From positions 9,592-73,591 of the forward strand of contig JAFRZH010000007.1 of assembly GCA_017442645.1 (NCBI GenBank): DNA of 64,000 nt, in the 5' to 3' direction. Below, piece by piece: positions 1 through 15,100 of the stretch. Made by a program: the position numbers and the translations under genes. Position 1 is the stretch's first letter. Every line of letters starts with the position of its first letter. The stretch is from a bacterium. GTDB lineage: Bacteria; Patescibacteria; JAEDAM01; Absconditabacterales; Absconditicoccaceae. A model generated the notes under the pieces. The model did no database searches and was not told the DNA's origin. It saw nothing but the letters and a program-made list of their open reading frames with translations.

Positions 1-826
1 AATGTACATTTTTCATAATCGGAGAAATAACAAAAATATTTCTATCTCCGATATTCATTTCCTTAATCCATTTACAAAGAATTCATGCATAAAATTCGAG
101 TGTTTGAATGACGAGATTTTTAGCAAAAGCATTGTTTTCGATCTCTTCATAGGTTTTATATCGATATTTTGAAATCCCATTATCTCTATAGATTTGCATT
201 AATGCATTAATTCCAAGATTGATTGTTTCAATTTTTTGATAAGATCCCTTTTCAACTACAATTGCTTTACAATGGCTATCTCTAATATAAAGGAGAAGAA
301 ATTTATCACTTTTAATATTTTTTTTGAGAAATTGAATCGTCTGAAAAGTTTGCGGAAATATCTCAATATTTTTTTGATTTGAAAAATTACCATACTTCTC
401 ATCGAAAGTTAAACAACTTTGATTTTTAAGATATACCAAAAGAATTTTAAAATCAATTTCTCCCTTTTCTCCAATTAAAAATTTCTTTTCTACTCCATTG
501 ACAGTAATATCATCAATCTGAGAAAAAAGAAAAAAAGATTTTGTTTGAGTTTTTGAAAATTGAATTTTTTCGGTAATAAGACTTTCCAACCAGGGGAAAG
601 TAATTTTGGTATCCGTATTTTGATGAATAGAAAAACAAAAAAAATCAAATCTCTGATCATCTAAAAGGAAAAAATGCTGATATTGAGGATAATCCATCGA
701 CATTTCAACAATGGATTCCAAATTTTCGTACAAGGTATAATTCTGAATTCCATAATCCTTTTGTGCTTTTAAGACACGAAATTTAGGATATTTGGGATCA
801 AAATTTTCCTGTCGAAAATAAAACAT
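1..826 (-). CDS. PilM/FtsA-like actin-fold protein (3' end outside window)
   Basis: The frame runs off the left edge, so the C-terminus is missing; one UGA near position 92 is read as Gly. I see no signal peptide. The region of about residues 165-240, with a short strand followed by K-x-E-x-INLG and a helix, resembles the second actin-like subdomain of PilM/FtsA/GspL ATPases, which anchor type IV pilus or division complexes at the inner membrane. This is a fold-level impression, not a motif match. The ATG at 824-826 is chosen over an in-frame TTG six bases upstream. It lies 39 bp downstream of the small membrane-protein gene at 866-1267, in the same direction, so the two are probably co-transcribed. 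Confidence 0.45.
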
Positions 827-865
827 CAGCAATGAAAAGGGAAATAAAAAGATAAAAAATCTGAA

Positions 866-1267
866 TTATCCTCTCGTTCGTTCTCTATTTTCTTCATTCT
901 TCTTCAAAACTAAATAAGCCTTTTCCTCGTCTCAAAAATACACTTCTTCAATTTGAGGATCTAATGTAAGACTAAACGAATCTTTTGCTCCGAAAGAAGA
1001 ATTGATACCTCCAAAACATTTATAAAATTTGAGGAACAATTGATTATTTTTCTGGGAAGAAGTATATCACCTTACAAATCAAAGAGAAGATGAAATCATA
1101 ATATTATTGAAAGTAAGTTCATACGCCTCTGAATTAAATGCATAATTCTGAAATAAAACGTCTGAAGTAGTCAAAAATCCACAACCAACGAAATAAAATC
1201 CGTATCCTATCAAAAGAATTCCTCAAATAATGATTCAGATTTTTTTCATTTTTTGTAATATTTCCAT
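866..1267 (-). CDS. small single-pass membrane protein, unknown function
   Basis: The frame is open only when UGA is sense; five in-frame UGA codons occur in 133 residues, two of them inside the N-terminal hydrophobic segment. Residues about 8-35 form one membrane span preceded by lysines (MEILQKMKK), so the rest is probably extracytoplasmic. The C-terminus is charged (EENRERTRG). I do not recognise a family. It starts 3 bp before the pheS stop and precedes the PilM/FtsA-like gene, so it belongs to a pheS-led minus-strand run. An internal ATG seven codons in is an equally possible start. Confidence 0.6.
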
Positions 1268-1270
1268 CTC

Positions 1271-2293
1271 TTAAAAAGAATGACTAAATCTCAAATCTCC
1301 ATTGGTAAAAAGTCTAATATCTTTTATTCCATATTTTACCGCAACCATTCTCGTAAGTCCAAGTCCGAAAGCGAATCCCGTTCGTCATTCTTCAGGATTG
1401 ATACCTGCAGCTTTAAGCACATTTTCATGGATCATTCCTGCTCCAAGAATTTCTACCCAATCGCTAAGTTCTTTTTTTCCTGTTTTCATATTAAAATATT
1501 CATATCTCGCATCCACTTCCACTCCAGGCTCAGTAAAAGGGAAAAATGCTGGTCTCATTCTGATTTCTACCTCTTTTTTTAAGGTTGTAGAAAGGAAAGT
1601 CGTCAAAATATCTTTGAAATTTGCCATTGAAATATTTTTGTCGACATAGATTCCCTCCGTTTGATAAAACATCACATCATGAGTAGCATCCATCTCATCA
1701 AATCTATAAACTTTCCCTGAAACAATCGCTTTGATAGGAACTCCATATTTTCTTAAAATATAATTTTGTGCAGATGAAGTATGAGTTCTCAAAACATAGT
1801 TTTCCCCTCTCTCATCTTTCTGATCTACATAAATCGTATCATGCATTTCCGTTGCAGGATGAGAAATCGGAATATTAACGGATTCAAAATTCTCAAATTT
1901 AGAAACCACTTCTGCTCCCATCTCAACAATAAATCCCATGGATTGAGCGATTTCGTCAATTTCTCTCCTCGTTTTAGCAGAAAGAGAATAAAAACCTTCT
2001 TCAAGACTCTGAGCAGGCACAAAAAGATCCACGGAATCCTTTTGCAAGGTTTGATTGATTTCCTCCAAAAGAAATGCCTTTTCTTTTTTTTCAAAAAGAT
2101 CTTCGATACTCTGTCTTAATTCCGTTAGTTGTTTCCCTTTTTCTTTTTTTTCTTCCAAAGAAAAAGTAGAGAGATTTTTTAATTCTGAACTAATAATTCC
2201 GTTTTTCCCAAGATATTTTTGATAGGTCTCTGTAAGTTGTTCTTTTGTCGTAATTGTAGAGAATTCCTGAAGAATAGTATTTTTTTCAAGCAT
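1271..2293 (-). CDS. pheS: phenylalanyl-tRNA synthetase alpha subunit
   Basis: This is the catalytic alpha subunit of PheRS, which charges tRNA-Phe together with PheT. The 340 residues match the family length. Visible class II signatures are motif 2 ([10 protein letters not shown]), the [13 protein letters not shown] block, [15 protein letters not shown], and the C-terminal [11 protein letters not shown] motif 3 ending in LRFSHSF. A UGA at the residue before R-T-G-F-A-F falls on a conserved glycine; read as stop it would remove motif 3. The start is the internal ATG giving [11 protein letters not shown], because the upstream extension is hydrophobic and absent from the family. pheT is not adjacent; it lies at 52847-55345 on the same strand. 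Confidence 0.95.
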
Positions 2294-2409
2294 TAAAATT
2301 ATAAAAAGAATAAAAATCTGATTGTATACAAAAAAACATTTTGCTTCTTTATATTTAGTATTTTTCAATATTTTTTCAACTGTTTATTACATTTTTATTT
2401 ATTACATTT

Positions 2410-3135
2410 TTATCTTATCAAAATATCTTGAACATAATGAGAAAGAATATCTTTAACCTTTTGAATTTCTTGAGGAGTACACGCTTTTTGATTTCAAAGA
2501 GGATATTTTCGTCAGAGTTTTTCTCGTTTTGCTTTTCATAAATTATGATAGGGGAGGAGCTCGATTCTTTGAAAATTTGGTAATCACTGGAGAAAGAGTC
2601 AGAGTTTTTTTAAATCTTTTTCATCATCGGTATATCCTGGCAAAACCACGTATCTAATCCAATAGTTCTTCTTTTCTTGATCAATATATTTAATAAATTC
2701 TAATGGCATTTCGTTTGTGAATCCTGTAAGTTTTTGATGTTTTATGGAATCTATTTGTTTAATATCAGGAAGGAAAAAATCTGTATATTGAATACATTCT
2801 TTTACTTCATCGGTCAGATAAAAACCGTTAGTATCAACACAGGTATGAATATTCTTTTTCTTTAAATATTTCAATACTTCTGATAGTTCTTTTGCTTGTA
2901 GAAGGGGGTTCCCTCATGAAAAAGTAACCCCGCCTTCTTTTCAAAAATATTCTTTTTCTCTTTCTGCTATTGCGAAAATTTCTTCTTTAGAATATAATTT
3001 TCCTCCTTCTAAAGAAATTGTATCAGGATTTTGACAATATTGACATCTAAAATTACAACCTTGTAGAAAGAAAACTATTCTAATTCAAGGTCCGTCTTGT
3101 GTCGCAAATGTTTCATATGAATGAATTTTAAGCAT
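2410..3135 (-). CDS. pflA: pyruvate formate-lyase activating enzyme (radical SAM)
   Basis: Glycyl-radical activase that uses a 4Fe-4S cluster and S-adenosylmethionine. The cluster motif is C27-x3-C31-x2-C34 (GCNFRCQYC), preceded by the PFL-activase start HSYETFATQDGPGIR and followed by GGVTFSGGNPLL and LPDIKQID/IRYVVLPGYTDD. Length (241 aa) is typical. In-frame UGA codons land on the family glycines in GPGIR and SGG, which is strong evidence for UGA=Gly. No glycyl-radical enzyme is encoded next to it, so its partner (pyruvate formate-lyase or anaerobic ribonucleotide reductase) must lie elsewhere; the DIK-x-x-D region favours PFL. It sits between the giant gene and pheS. Confidence 0.93.
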
Positions 3136-3183
3136 TGTTATGACATTTTTTAATGTATAATTTTCTTAATTTACTATTTGTTT

Positions 3184-6100
3184 TTATTTTTGAAAAGGTT
3201 GTATTTTTACTTGATAAGCAATATCCTTTTCGTTTTTTGTATTTCCGACAAGATAAGTAATATATCCATTACTGAATTGATATTCTCCTTCAAGGGTATG
3301 AGTACTAAATAAAGCTCACTCTGGAGATACTAAGAAATATTTTGTTTTATCAATAAAAAGGTCTTGTCATCCTATAAAAGTTTGAAGTGTATTTTCTTCT
3401 GTAATAGTTTTTTGTTGATATTTTTTTGTAGGAGAACTTACTGCTATTACTTCTTCAATAGGAAAAGAAATAGAGAATAATGTTTGACTCGTTTTTTTGT
3501 CAAAAACTTGGATAATAGGAGTTGTTAATTTTTCTCATTCGATGATAACTTTTGTTCCAAGTTTATCCTGATATCCTGTTAAAATTTTCAATTCACCATC
3601 TTCTGGGTTAATGGTTGCTAACAATTCTCAAGTTGAACTATATAGTCCAATTAAATTACTTAAATCATAATATGCACCACTAACCGTAGTAATGGTTGTG
3701 CTAATTGGATAAGCAGAATATTCTTTCCCTCATTTTTTACCAATTAGGGGACTTTGAACAGAGTTTCTTTCTCTTGCAAAAGACACTTGTCCTTCATCGA
3801 TATCTTCTGAAAGTTCTGAAGTAATGATTCCTCATTCTTCTGTTTCTTCAATATTTACTACGGTAATATCTGGTGATTTTATTTCGATATTAATTGTAAT
3901 AATATTTTCATTATCAAAATGATCTTTTGCTGAAGCTTGATATGTAGCAACTCCGAGTTCATCAAAGAAAATATTTTGAAGAATCATTTCATCTTTTTTC
4001 TTTTTGGTTTCTTTACTGTTTATTATTTCTCCTTCATGTTCGAGCATCATGCTTTTTAATGCTACATTATCTTCCCAAGCAATTTTTAAATCATAATATG
4101 TTCCTACATTTCCTTCCAAATCTTCTCAAGTTCATACTATTTCTTTGGTCGTTCTTCTTATTAAATTAACTATTGCTTCAGGGCCTTTATCATCTCATAA
4201 AATTTGTCTTCAAGCTACCATTTGATTAGACCAAGGAGAAGATATCTCTAAATATTTTTCTCATTCATTAGTTGTTTTTTCTCTAAGTGTTGTAATTCTT
4301 GCATATTTCCATTTTCTTTCTATATTTTCGATTCATGCCTGAATTGTATCGGAACTTGCATTGTATGTTCTGATTTCTAAAATTTCTTTTTCTTGTATTA
4401 GACTATCTTCTTCTGTCTTTTTGAGTTTTTGCTCAATATTTTTAATCTTTCCATTTTTTAATTTGATTGAGTTATTGCTATAATCATAGCTTTGATCAAG
4501 GACAAGTAAATATTCTCCATATTCAGGATTAATTTTCCCTATTGTTTTGTCTGTATTTTTTTCTGGTGAAAGATCTATTCTATTCTCAAAACTTATTAAA
4601 TATCCTACCACATCTTCTGATTGTGAAGCCATCCGAGAAAAAGAAATAGAATCAAAGCTCTGAGATTTAATTTTGAAATTTTTAACTTCTTCTAGTGGAG
4701 AAAAAATTCTAATACTAGTATCATCAACTTCAATATTTACTTCTTTATTTTCAAAATTTGGAATTTTTTTCATATAATATTTTTTATAATATGTTTTTTC
4801 TGATTTTGATATTCATGTTTGTTCTTCATTTTGATCTCCATATTTTAGATAAATTGTATTTTTATCTCGGAGTAACAATTCATTGCTTCCATCATTATTT
4901 ACATCCAATTCAAGGTATTGTGTTCAAATCTTGTTCGTTTGTTTTTCTGAATATACAGCCTTTGTTAAACTACCTTTATTATTTTTTACAAATATTCCTT
5001 TTATGTATGCTGATGGATCTATCGCCAGAGAAGATGTTGTTGTATCAGTATTATTATTTGTTGCTGATAGAAGAGTTTTTAATTCTTGTTCCTCTTGGTT
5101 TTTAATTTTCTCAGTTGTTATTTCTCCATTTTCTTTATAAGCAAGAAGCGTTGGATTTTTTTGTTTTATTATTTTATAGATTCCTATCATTCCCTCTTTC
5201 ATTTTCTGCAAATTTTGTTGTTTCTGCATATAATCACTTTGAGAAATCTGAAGTTGTTCTGCATTATGGTTTTTGAGAGCATTTAAATATCCATTTACGA
5301 TTTCTAATTTATTGTCAAGAATTAATTCAAGAGGATTTTCAAGAGAATTTAAAATCTGAATCGTATCATTTGTAGTAGTGAAAAATGGAGTTGAGTATGC
5401 TAATTCCATATTTTCTTTTGCAGTAAATTCATTTCCATCAAGATATGCAAGGAGTGAATCAATTGACTCTCCTCAAGAAAGGAGATTTTCAGCAAGAAGA
5501 ATTTTTTCTTTTTCTTGATTAATCAGATTTTTTACTTCTGTTTCTATTTTTTCTATTCCTTTTATATTAGGATTGATGGTTATGTTATGCTGAACCTCTT
5601 TGGTTATCTTTTTTATTCTGTCATTAAGTTCAGTATTATTACTTGTTTTATAGTCAAATGTTTTTAATGCAGAGAGGAGTCTTGCTTTAGCTGTTTCATA
5701 ATCCACATATTCTAATTCATCAGAAGTTTGTTCTTGCATTTCTAGAAGCTGTTCATTGATGTCGTTCATGGAAAGTTCAATATTTCCATTTCCTACTTTA
5801 CTTTTTCACTTTTGATTTTCTTTATCCATACCTTCTTGAAGTTTTTGTTGAGCTTTATCGATTGGTTCAGTTAATGGTGCTAATGATTGTTGGGTTTTAT
5901 CGATTGTTTCGTTGATTGGTTTTGATGCTTGTTCTAACAATTCTGCTGTTTTTTCATCTGTCCAATCTTGCATTTGGTACGTTGCTTCACTTGCTTTATT
6001 GCTAAGTTCTTGAGATTTTTTGTTTAAATCATCTTTAACTTTGTAGGAAATCTGATTTAGATTTTTAGCTACTCCATCTAAAAATGCATAAATTATACTT

Positions 6101-9100
6101 GAATCGATTTGTAAATTTACATGGCTTGCAATTTCTATATCAAATCCTACAGGTGCACTATTTTTTGCTTCGAGTCTCAATTTATCCGTTAAATCTATAA
6201 TATTATCAAACCGTGGCACTTCATACGTTCTTTGAGTTAATTGTTCTACTTTTGCTTTTAATGATCCTTCAGCAACAAGTCCAAGATTTTGTTTTACTTT
6301 ACAATAAATTTTTCCTATTTTTTCAAAGGCAGAAAGTATTGATTCAAATTTTGATGGTAATTTAGGAATTGCTGGAGCAGGTGGTAGTAATGGAAGTTCA
6401 ATATCAACATTTGGTATAAATGATGGTAATTCTGGTAAGGTTGGTGGTGCAGGTAATTCTGGGATTGAAATATCGCTATTGATAATAAATGGCGTGAGTT
6501 TGTAAATAAGTTTTAATTTCTTTTGAAAATCTGCTAAGTTTATATTTGATAGATCTAATCCGATATCTGGCATTTGTGGTAGATCTGGTAGTTGAGGTAA
6601 ATCAACTTTTATTGTTTGAAAACTAAAACTTGGCAAAAGAATACTCATTCAGAGATTCACATCAGAAAAATCTAGTGTAATATTTGGTAATTTAAAATTT
6701 GGTATTTGTAAAATTGGTAAATTAATTCCATCACAGAGAAATGAAAGTTTACAACTGTATTGATCATAATTATCATTTGTACATGTAGAACATTTTGCAC
6801 CCCAGTTTGCTGAAAAATCTATCAACACCTGATAACTTCTAATGGTACTGATAATAAGAATAATTGCGTCAACATATTGTTTATATCTGTTTGCATTGGC
6901 ATTCATCCAATAAGAGAAATATCCTAAGAAATTCGTTAAAACATTCGTAATTTCATTGATATATCTGTCTAGAACATGAATCCATTCGTAAAGTTGGAAA
7001 GGGAGATCTCTATATTGTTGAAGAATTTGGATATTCCTGTAGACTTGATCTTGAAGTTGTTCATATTTTTTGATGAAATCTGCAATGATTTGGAGATTCT
7101 GAAGGTCGGTTGTTGTACAATTTCCCATTGCTCATGAAAGCGTTGTTTTCTTTTGTTCTTGAATATTACCAAAACCTTGGCTTTGATCAGACTTTTCATC
7201 TTTGTTTTCTTCATTATTAGTAGAACTTCCAGTAGTACTTCCTGTTTTTTCTTTTTTATGTCGTCACTCTAAGATTGAGTCTCCACTATGATAATCATTG
7301 AGATTGAAACCGCTTCGTCCTACGTCTTTTGATCCTCCCACGTTTCAAAAACAGAAAGGAAGAAAATAATTTAAAGCAGATTGCCAATTTCCAATAATCT
7401 CAGAATTTTTATTTAACCATTGAAGAAGATAGAGATTATATCCATTGATATCCTCTGTTGAAATCATAGGTATTCTGATGGTTACAGTCTTAGTACCGAT
7501 ACTTAATAATTTATTATTTGATAAGTTTTGAGAAAGAAGTTCGAATGGATTAGAAAGTATATCATTTGTATTCATAATAAATTGAGAACTATCGAAATTT
7601 TTCATTTTACTCATGATTCCCTCTTTTTCAGCTTCTGTCTGAGTTCAATCAGCTTTTTGTTTTTCTTCTTCTGCTTTTTTTTCTTGTTTTTGTCTTTTTC
7701 TTTCAGCACTCGATTCTTTTATATCTGCTATAAATCAAGAAAATCCTTCCACAATATTTTCTACTTCTTTTCCATACTGATCCAATTCGGGCCATTTAAT
7801 CGTTAAACTCATTCTTGAAAGATTATTCATAATATATCTAATTTGAGGATCAAGCCAGTTGTCAATTAATATTTTTCTAATTCATTGTTGCATAGAACTT
7901 GTAATTTTGTTCTTCTTTGCTCATCAAGCTTCAATATTTGCAAACGAGAGTTTGTCTTGATGTTCAAAAGCAGAAGCAGTTGTTGTTTCTGGACTTACAT
8001 TGATATTTACAAATCCAAATAGATATTCTCCATCAAATTTTTGTACTTCAGAATTTATGTTACTACTATTTCTTTCATTAGGAGTAAAACTATATTTAAA
8101 TGGAGTTGAACTATAAGTTCATGTACTTTTATTTTTTCCCTGAATTAATGGTCATTCTGCTTTTGTTTCACAAACATTTCCTTGAAGTTCTTGAATGTAT
8201 GGTTCAAAATTTTCTTCTCCATCTTCTGTTGTTGCACCATCTCCTCATCCTTTACATTGTGGTTTTATGACTGTAAGTACACAATTCCCTCACAGAGATC
8301 AAAAAGGTTCTGGAATATTTTTTCCAATAGCATACGGTCCCATACACAAAGCAATACCAACCTGTGCTGTGAGTGTTGGCATTACATAAATTCTAACCAT
8401 AGATGGATATGTTCATCCTTTAGCCCAAAGAAAATCATCTCAAGGTCCACTCATTCCCCATGGGAATGGAGACGGAACAGCTCATACCGGTGTAGGAACA
8501 TATATTGTTCCTGGAAAATGAAATACAGGTAAACCTCTTCATAATGTTTGTGTGACTGGAGGTAATTGAATACATCCAAAAAGATGATAGTCTCCAGGTC
8601 CCAAAAACGCTTGATTAAACGGGATAGGGAGTCCCTTACAACTATTTTTTCCTCAAAAAGTAAAACCATTACAAAGTCATTTTGCTACATCTTGTAATTG
8701 TCCTACAATATTTGTATTAAGCCAATTTTCAAATTGTTCAGATCAGATTCCAATATTTAGCGATTCTCCTTTTAAAAACGCATTTCCAAAAGCGTCTAAA
8801 ATAGATTGGAGTTCATTTACTGATGTATTTACAAGATTTTCTGTCGTTTGCTCATCTTGTTTTAATGCATTTTTCGCAAAATCTTGGGTAGCATTTTCAG
8901 CATCATTTGACGTTGATACTGTTTTGTCAATAAGCTTTTGTAAATTGAGTGTTTGAGAAGTATATCATCTTTTATTTTTATCTCCTTGACTTAGTAAAAC
9001 ATTCTCAACTTTTACACATCCATCTTGAGGTTTGTTTACAATATCCTTGTATTTATCATTTATAAAATTCTCTCAAAAATCTTTTCCATCTAGATCTTTA

Positions 9101-12100
9101 ATAGAGATTTCTCGTACAGGGTATCCTGTATATTTTAGGTTATAAGAGAATTGAAATGAATTTCCTTTACTTAATTCTATATTTTCAATAAAGTAAGTAA
9201 AGACATCGTTTCCTTCAACTAAAATATTTTTATTTTTTGAAAAACTTTGATTAAATTTGAAACTTGTTGGAACTCCAGGAATATCACTTTTTTCTTCATA
9301 AGTCCATGGTCCGGAAATTATATCTCAAAAAGCTCCTTGAAAAAATTCATTCGCATGGACAATTCCATTTACTATTACAATATCACCTTCTTCAAGGTTT
9401 CCCCCATTGATATCTTTATAGGTTTTATAAATAGATACCTTTTCATTTTCGAGGTAACTGATAGGGATAAAGGTATGGGTCGCTTCTCATTCTCCTAAGA
9501 GATTTATTGTAAAGTCTTTATATTTTAAAGATTCTTCCACTCCTGCTGCTGTCATTGCATTAATATCTATTCCTTCTACCATTATATTTTGGGTATTCTC
9601 GACTTTTGAAGTTATTTTATCCATGTCTTTAACTTTAACCTTTCCCATTGGTACGTCTAATCATGCAACTTGTTTTAAAGTCTCAGGGGAAACAAAATCA
9701 CTTACATCATTTATTTCTGTTGTATTTGGTCTTTTTAATCATTTTCGATGAACCATACTTTCATCAACAATTTTTATATTAGAATCAATTTTTAATCCAT
9801 GATAATCTATGATTTTTTCGGAGTTATTTTTTTGTCTCTCATACCATTTCTCATCACAATATGTTTTCTCTTTACTAAGAAAATTAGCGCCATCTTTATT
9901 GGATCATCCATAGAAAATTTTAACATATCCTCTATAATCATTAGTAATAATATCTAAAATATTATCTTTATCCATATCTTCAAGGAAAATTTGAAAAGCC
10001 TTTGAAATATCCATTGGAGAATCAGATTTTTCTCCTTCTTTTACATTAATATTTAAACAGACTGGAACTCCATCTACGTCAAATTTTCATCCTTCATTCG
10101 TATAAATCCTTAATTGATTTGCTGTTGTTTTGATAATAATATCTTCATATCCATTACCATCAACATCCCCTACAAAAACGTCATCAATATCACTCGCTAT
10201 AAACAGTAAATTCTCTAAATTTCTAAAATAAGGTTCTACTCAATAATTTTTTGCAAGTTTTACGGTTCAATCTGTATAAATAATTAAAAGATCTCTTAAA
10301 CTATCGGCATTAAAATCTATGGTCATCGTTTTAAAAATATTTTTTCAAGGTGTTGTAAAAATCTGTTTTCCTAATCCACCATCATATTTTATTCAAGAGA
10401 TTGTATGATTTTTAGGAGTTTTCCTTTTTAATATTGGATCTCCAATATTGATTAATAGTTCAGATCCGTAAGGAATAGTAGATTCTCCAACACTTTGACC
10501 TTCAGAAAATAAACTAATATTTTTGAAATCTCCTAAAAATCCAATAGCATTTTCTTGAATATTGCTATTTTGAATTGAAAGATAAGAACTTGAAATATTA
10601 AAGGTACTATTTTCATTGAATATAGCTAAAGATTTTAATTTATCACTTGTCCCTTTTTCGAAAGTTAAATCCGTAAAATATCCTTTTTGAGATAATTGTA
10701 TTGTTTTAGGAATAGAAGAAAAATCTGAAAAATAGAAAAGTAATTTTCCATATTCTCCGTTTATTCCCACTTCTCGAATTTGATAATCTCCTAATTTATT
10801 TTCCGTAAAAGTAATAGGAGTTATTCCATTTAGCATGTTTGTTATAGAAGTTCCTTCATTGTTTTCTATGATATAATCATTAAATTGATATCATTCATTT
10901 GCGAGAAAAAAGATAGTATTTCAAGGTCTCTTTTCATTTATATAGCGTTCTATTGCATTAATATTATTCCATTGCGTTATAATTGAATCTACGTTAAAAC
11001 TGATAGATCCTATTCATCAAATTCAGATTTCAAATTTTTTATTTCAATATTGTTCAAAAAATGCCCCTTGAATTTCGTAATTATTAAGATTTTGAATAGT
11101 AAAATCAGAATCTATTTTCCGTACAATTTGTTTAATATTCTTTTCATTAATAAGTTGCGTTGTAGCACTAATCATTTTCTCGGATTTTGACATTACATTC
11201 TCAAGATATTGATTATGATTTGAAAAATATCATCGTTGATTTCCCCAGTCAGAACCAAAATAATTTGCATACATCACATTTAAACCTGTAAGTGGCAGAA
11301 AAGATTGATTAATATTTACTTGAATTTTTGGACTTAATGTATTATTAATAATTGGAGTAATAATACCAATTCATCCTTTTAGAGCACGAAATTTTACCTT
11401 ATCTCAATTTTTATATATTTTTGTTTCTGGACTTGTTAGTTTTTCATTTGTATTAAATCTAATAATAGAATCTCATGAATTTGTATTACCAAAGGCATCC
11501 TTTAATGTAATAGTTGCTGTAATTTCTTCTCCTGGTTTTACCGTATTTGTTGTCATTTCAAGTTCTGCTGTATAAGGAGATCCCGCTTTAAATTCAATAG
11601 GGAGAGAAATTTGTTCGTATCATGGGATATTAATATACAAGATATCATTCCCAGCTGTTTCTCCAATAATATAATCCAAAGTTGCTAGTGTGTCATTGTA
11701 TTCAGGTCTTGAATTAGTCACTATTTCTCCATTATCGAATACTAATCCTTGAGATTTTGTTGCAATTGTAATATTTGGAGTATCTGTGTTAAAAAGTTTT
11801 GAAAAAGGGATCGATGAATTATTATTTTTAAATTCTAATGATATTATCCCGCTTTGATGATCATTAGGATTTTTTCAGAGGGTAAAAGATAATTTTTCTT
11901 TTACTTTCTCTTGAATAGGTTCGTTTTCAAAGATTTTGGTATTATCTATTTTTATAATAAGAGAAAGAGGTTTTATTGTAATGGATTTTTTATCGATAAT
12001 ATTACTATTTTTATCTTGAAGAGTAATAGTTGCAGTAGTATTTTTTGTAATATTTTTTGGTGCGATATATGGAATTTTTAAATTTCAAAAATTATCAATT

Positions 12101-15100
12101 TCTAATGAATCTCTTTTTATTCCTTGATATTCAAACGTCCCAGTATCTACTTTAAGAGTATATCTTTCTTTTGTCGCTCCAATTTGATTTCCATATGTAT
12201 CTTTTGCCTTTGGTTCTAGTATCGTTCAAAATCCTGCATAAATATTTTCTAGATTTCCTCAAATATTTATTGAAGTTAAAAAGCTTGCTTTTGTTTCTAA
12301 GATTACACTTTTTGTGATACACTGTTCTGCATTACCTCAAGGGATACACGCTTTTACTTTAATCAGACTTTTTCAACTTTTTTCTCCTCATTGAATGACA
12401 AAATTTTCTCCTTTATGGGGTTGAAAATTTACGCTTATCGGAATCTTACAAATTTCCTTCCCATTGATAGAAATTCACTTTCCACTTTGACATCCTTCTC
12501 ATGATGCTGAAATCTCAAATTTCACCACTCCTATATTCTTCCCATTTGAATTTACAGTTAAATTTGTTTGTTCTTCTATTCCTGCTTGTAAAATTTGATC
12601 TTTTAAACGAAGGTTGAGATAATATTGATAATCACTTAAACGACTTGTTGGATATTTACTTAAATTTTTTTCATTTTGTTTCTCAATATTCATTTGTTCT
12701 GTTGCAACATCTTCTGACTCTTCTCTTGTTATAGCAAATGCTAATGAATCTCCAAGAGCATTCATTTCTTCTCAAAACTGTTTGATATTATTTTTTCGAC
12801 TATCAATTTCTCATCAAATTCAATCTGATCCAAAATAATTTTTTATTCCTTTTTTTAAAGCATCTCATAAATTTTCTTCGCTTGTGTCTACGACTACAGG
12901 TCCTAAAGATTCATTAAAATTAAATTCAACTTTTACTGATTCTTTTAAATGGTCTATCCAACAATTTAATGCAGTTAACCATGGAGAACTCATATCATCA
13001 ATTTTAAAGATAAGTAATCATTCTTCCATAGGAATATTACAGGCATCTTCTCCATGATTATCGATATTTTTTGTTGGAATATTTGAACTTCCATTATTTA
13101 CTATTCAGGAGACTTTTGTCTTATTAGAAGATAGACTATCATATCGATTTCCTTTTGTTGTAATATTATCAAAGAGGGGAGTCTCTTTTTCTGCAAAAAT
13201 ATAATCTTCTCAGTCGGAATTAAAATATGCAACTTCATATCAACTATTTTGATAACTTGGAATTACAAGAGGAGATTTTGTATTATTTGCTACTAAATAA
13301 TTTTCAAGAATGTAGGGGATAGTATTATTAATATCAAAATTATCTCTTATTTCTTGAAGATCTCCTGATACTGTTGATGTAATTGCTCTTTCTGATACCA
13401 TTAAGTTTTGATAGTAGAGGAGTTCTGCTATTACTTGTATTCCTTCTTCTCATCAAAGAGCATTTTCTAAATCTGAAAGCTTGAAACGGGTATTTTTTCT
13501 TTTTGTTGTTCCGTCTTTTTCATAGGGAGTAGCTTTTCGATTTATACTTTTTAAATGTCTATATCAAGCATTTTTATTGCTATTGTTATTATTTTCATTT
13601 AATGTGAGAAGATTATTGTATACATCAACTTGGTTTTTGAGATATGTTTTTATTGCTGTTTTTATTTCTGGTATTGTCTTTAAGACTGCGACATTTTTTC
13701 CTTCTAAATTTTTCCCCAATTTATATACTTCAACTTTAAAAAGATTTGGATAAATAAATTTTACTTTGGTATCTGCAATTGACTGAAATGTGATATATCT
13801 CGGAGAGTCTATTGCTTTGTCAATTGTAAGGATATTCATTCAGGTAATATGTACTGGACTATCTGGAGCACTTTTAAATGTTTCGTTAAAAAGTTTTAAG
13901 AATCACTTCTCATTGTATCACTCTTCTCACTCTTCTTCCGGTTGATTTCGGTAAGTTGTATTTCATAGAATTTGTTTAATATTAAATTTTTCCACAAAAT
14001 CCTTTGTAATTTTTTCTCATGTAAAAGTTACACCATCAACATTTTCATGGGTAAAAGAAAAATCCACTTTATATTCATTTTTTCTTGGGAAGTCAAAAGT
14101 CCCTGTAAAATATTTGTTTTTATAATTATTTATAGGATTTTTTATATCTGTTATCGTTTTAGATCTTCATAATCATCATTTTATAATCATTAATCCATGA
14201 AGTGAAATTTTATTTTTCTTTTTATCTAAAGCAGTTTTCTCTTCTGCAAGTGGATGAATAATATTTTTGTGATATGTCCCACTTAAAATATTTTGTAATC
14301 ATGTATAGATATCAAGGTATGTTTTAAATCAACTAAACATCTGATTTCCTGAAGTATAATTTTGATAATGATATGCTCATGAAATAATTTTATAGGTATC
14401 TTGTGCTGTTTTTATATTTATACATCAAGTACAATCATCTGACGATTGTCAAGAAAGATAATAATATTCGTAGCGTTCTTTCCCCTGGTTCCCCATTTCG
14501 TAGTTATCATACCAATAATTTGGTTTTTGGTAAGAATCTACAACAAAGTTTGTAGTTGTATAATAATTTATGGAGTATCTAGAAGCATCTGGTTCACAAT
14601 TATAAGTCTGATTTCTTCCTGTTTGATAAAGAATTGGACAAATATGTCCTGTTGTATTCCCGTTTCAAGTAGTATATCAAGTGTAAAAATATTGAATTTT
14701 TCATGTGTTATAAGGATGATTTTTTTTCCGTTGTTGATTAATTTCAAATTTTTCCATTAATTTGTATATTGGACTCATTGGGAAGATATCAGGATATTCA
14801 CAAATCGCGTATGGTATTTTTTTATTGTTCCAATCATTTATTTCAGAAGATATATATCAGCTCCAAGAATTAGTTTCCGTATTTATTTTTTGAGAAAGTC
14901 ATGTAAAAATCTGTTCAAGTTTTACTCCTGTTCGTCATTCTTTATTTGCATTATTAATCCATCCTGAGAGAAAAGATTCGATAATATTATAATATTTTCA
15001 TGAAAGTGATGTATAATAATTATTACATACGATTTCAGAATAGTAATTATTGCATTGTAATCAAGGATATTCGCAATCCATTCATGTTGTATCAATTAAT

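Noticed and set aside
1280..1649. Plus-strand open frames across the pheS 3' end
   Set aside because: They lie antisense to the conserved PheS motif 3 region and show no independent coding signal.
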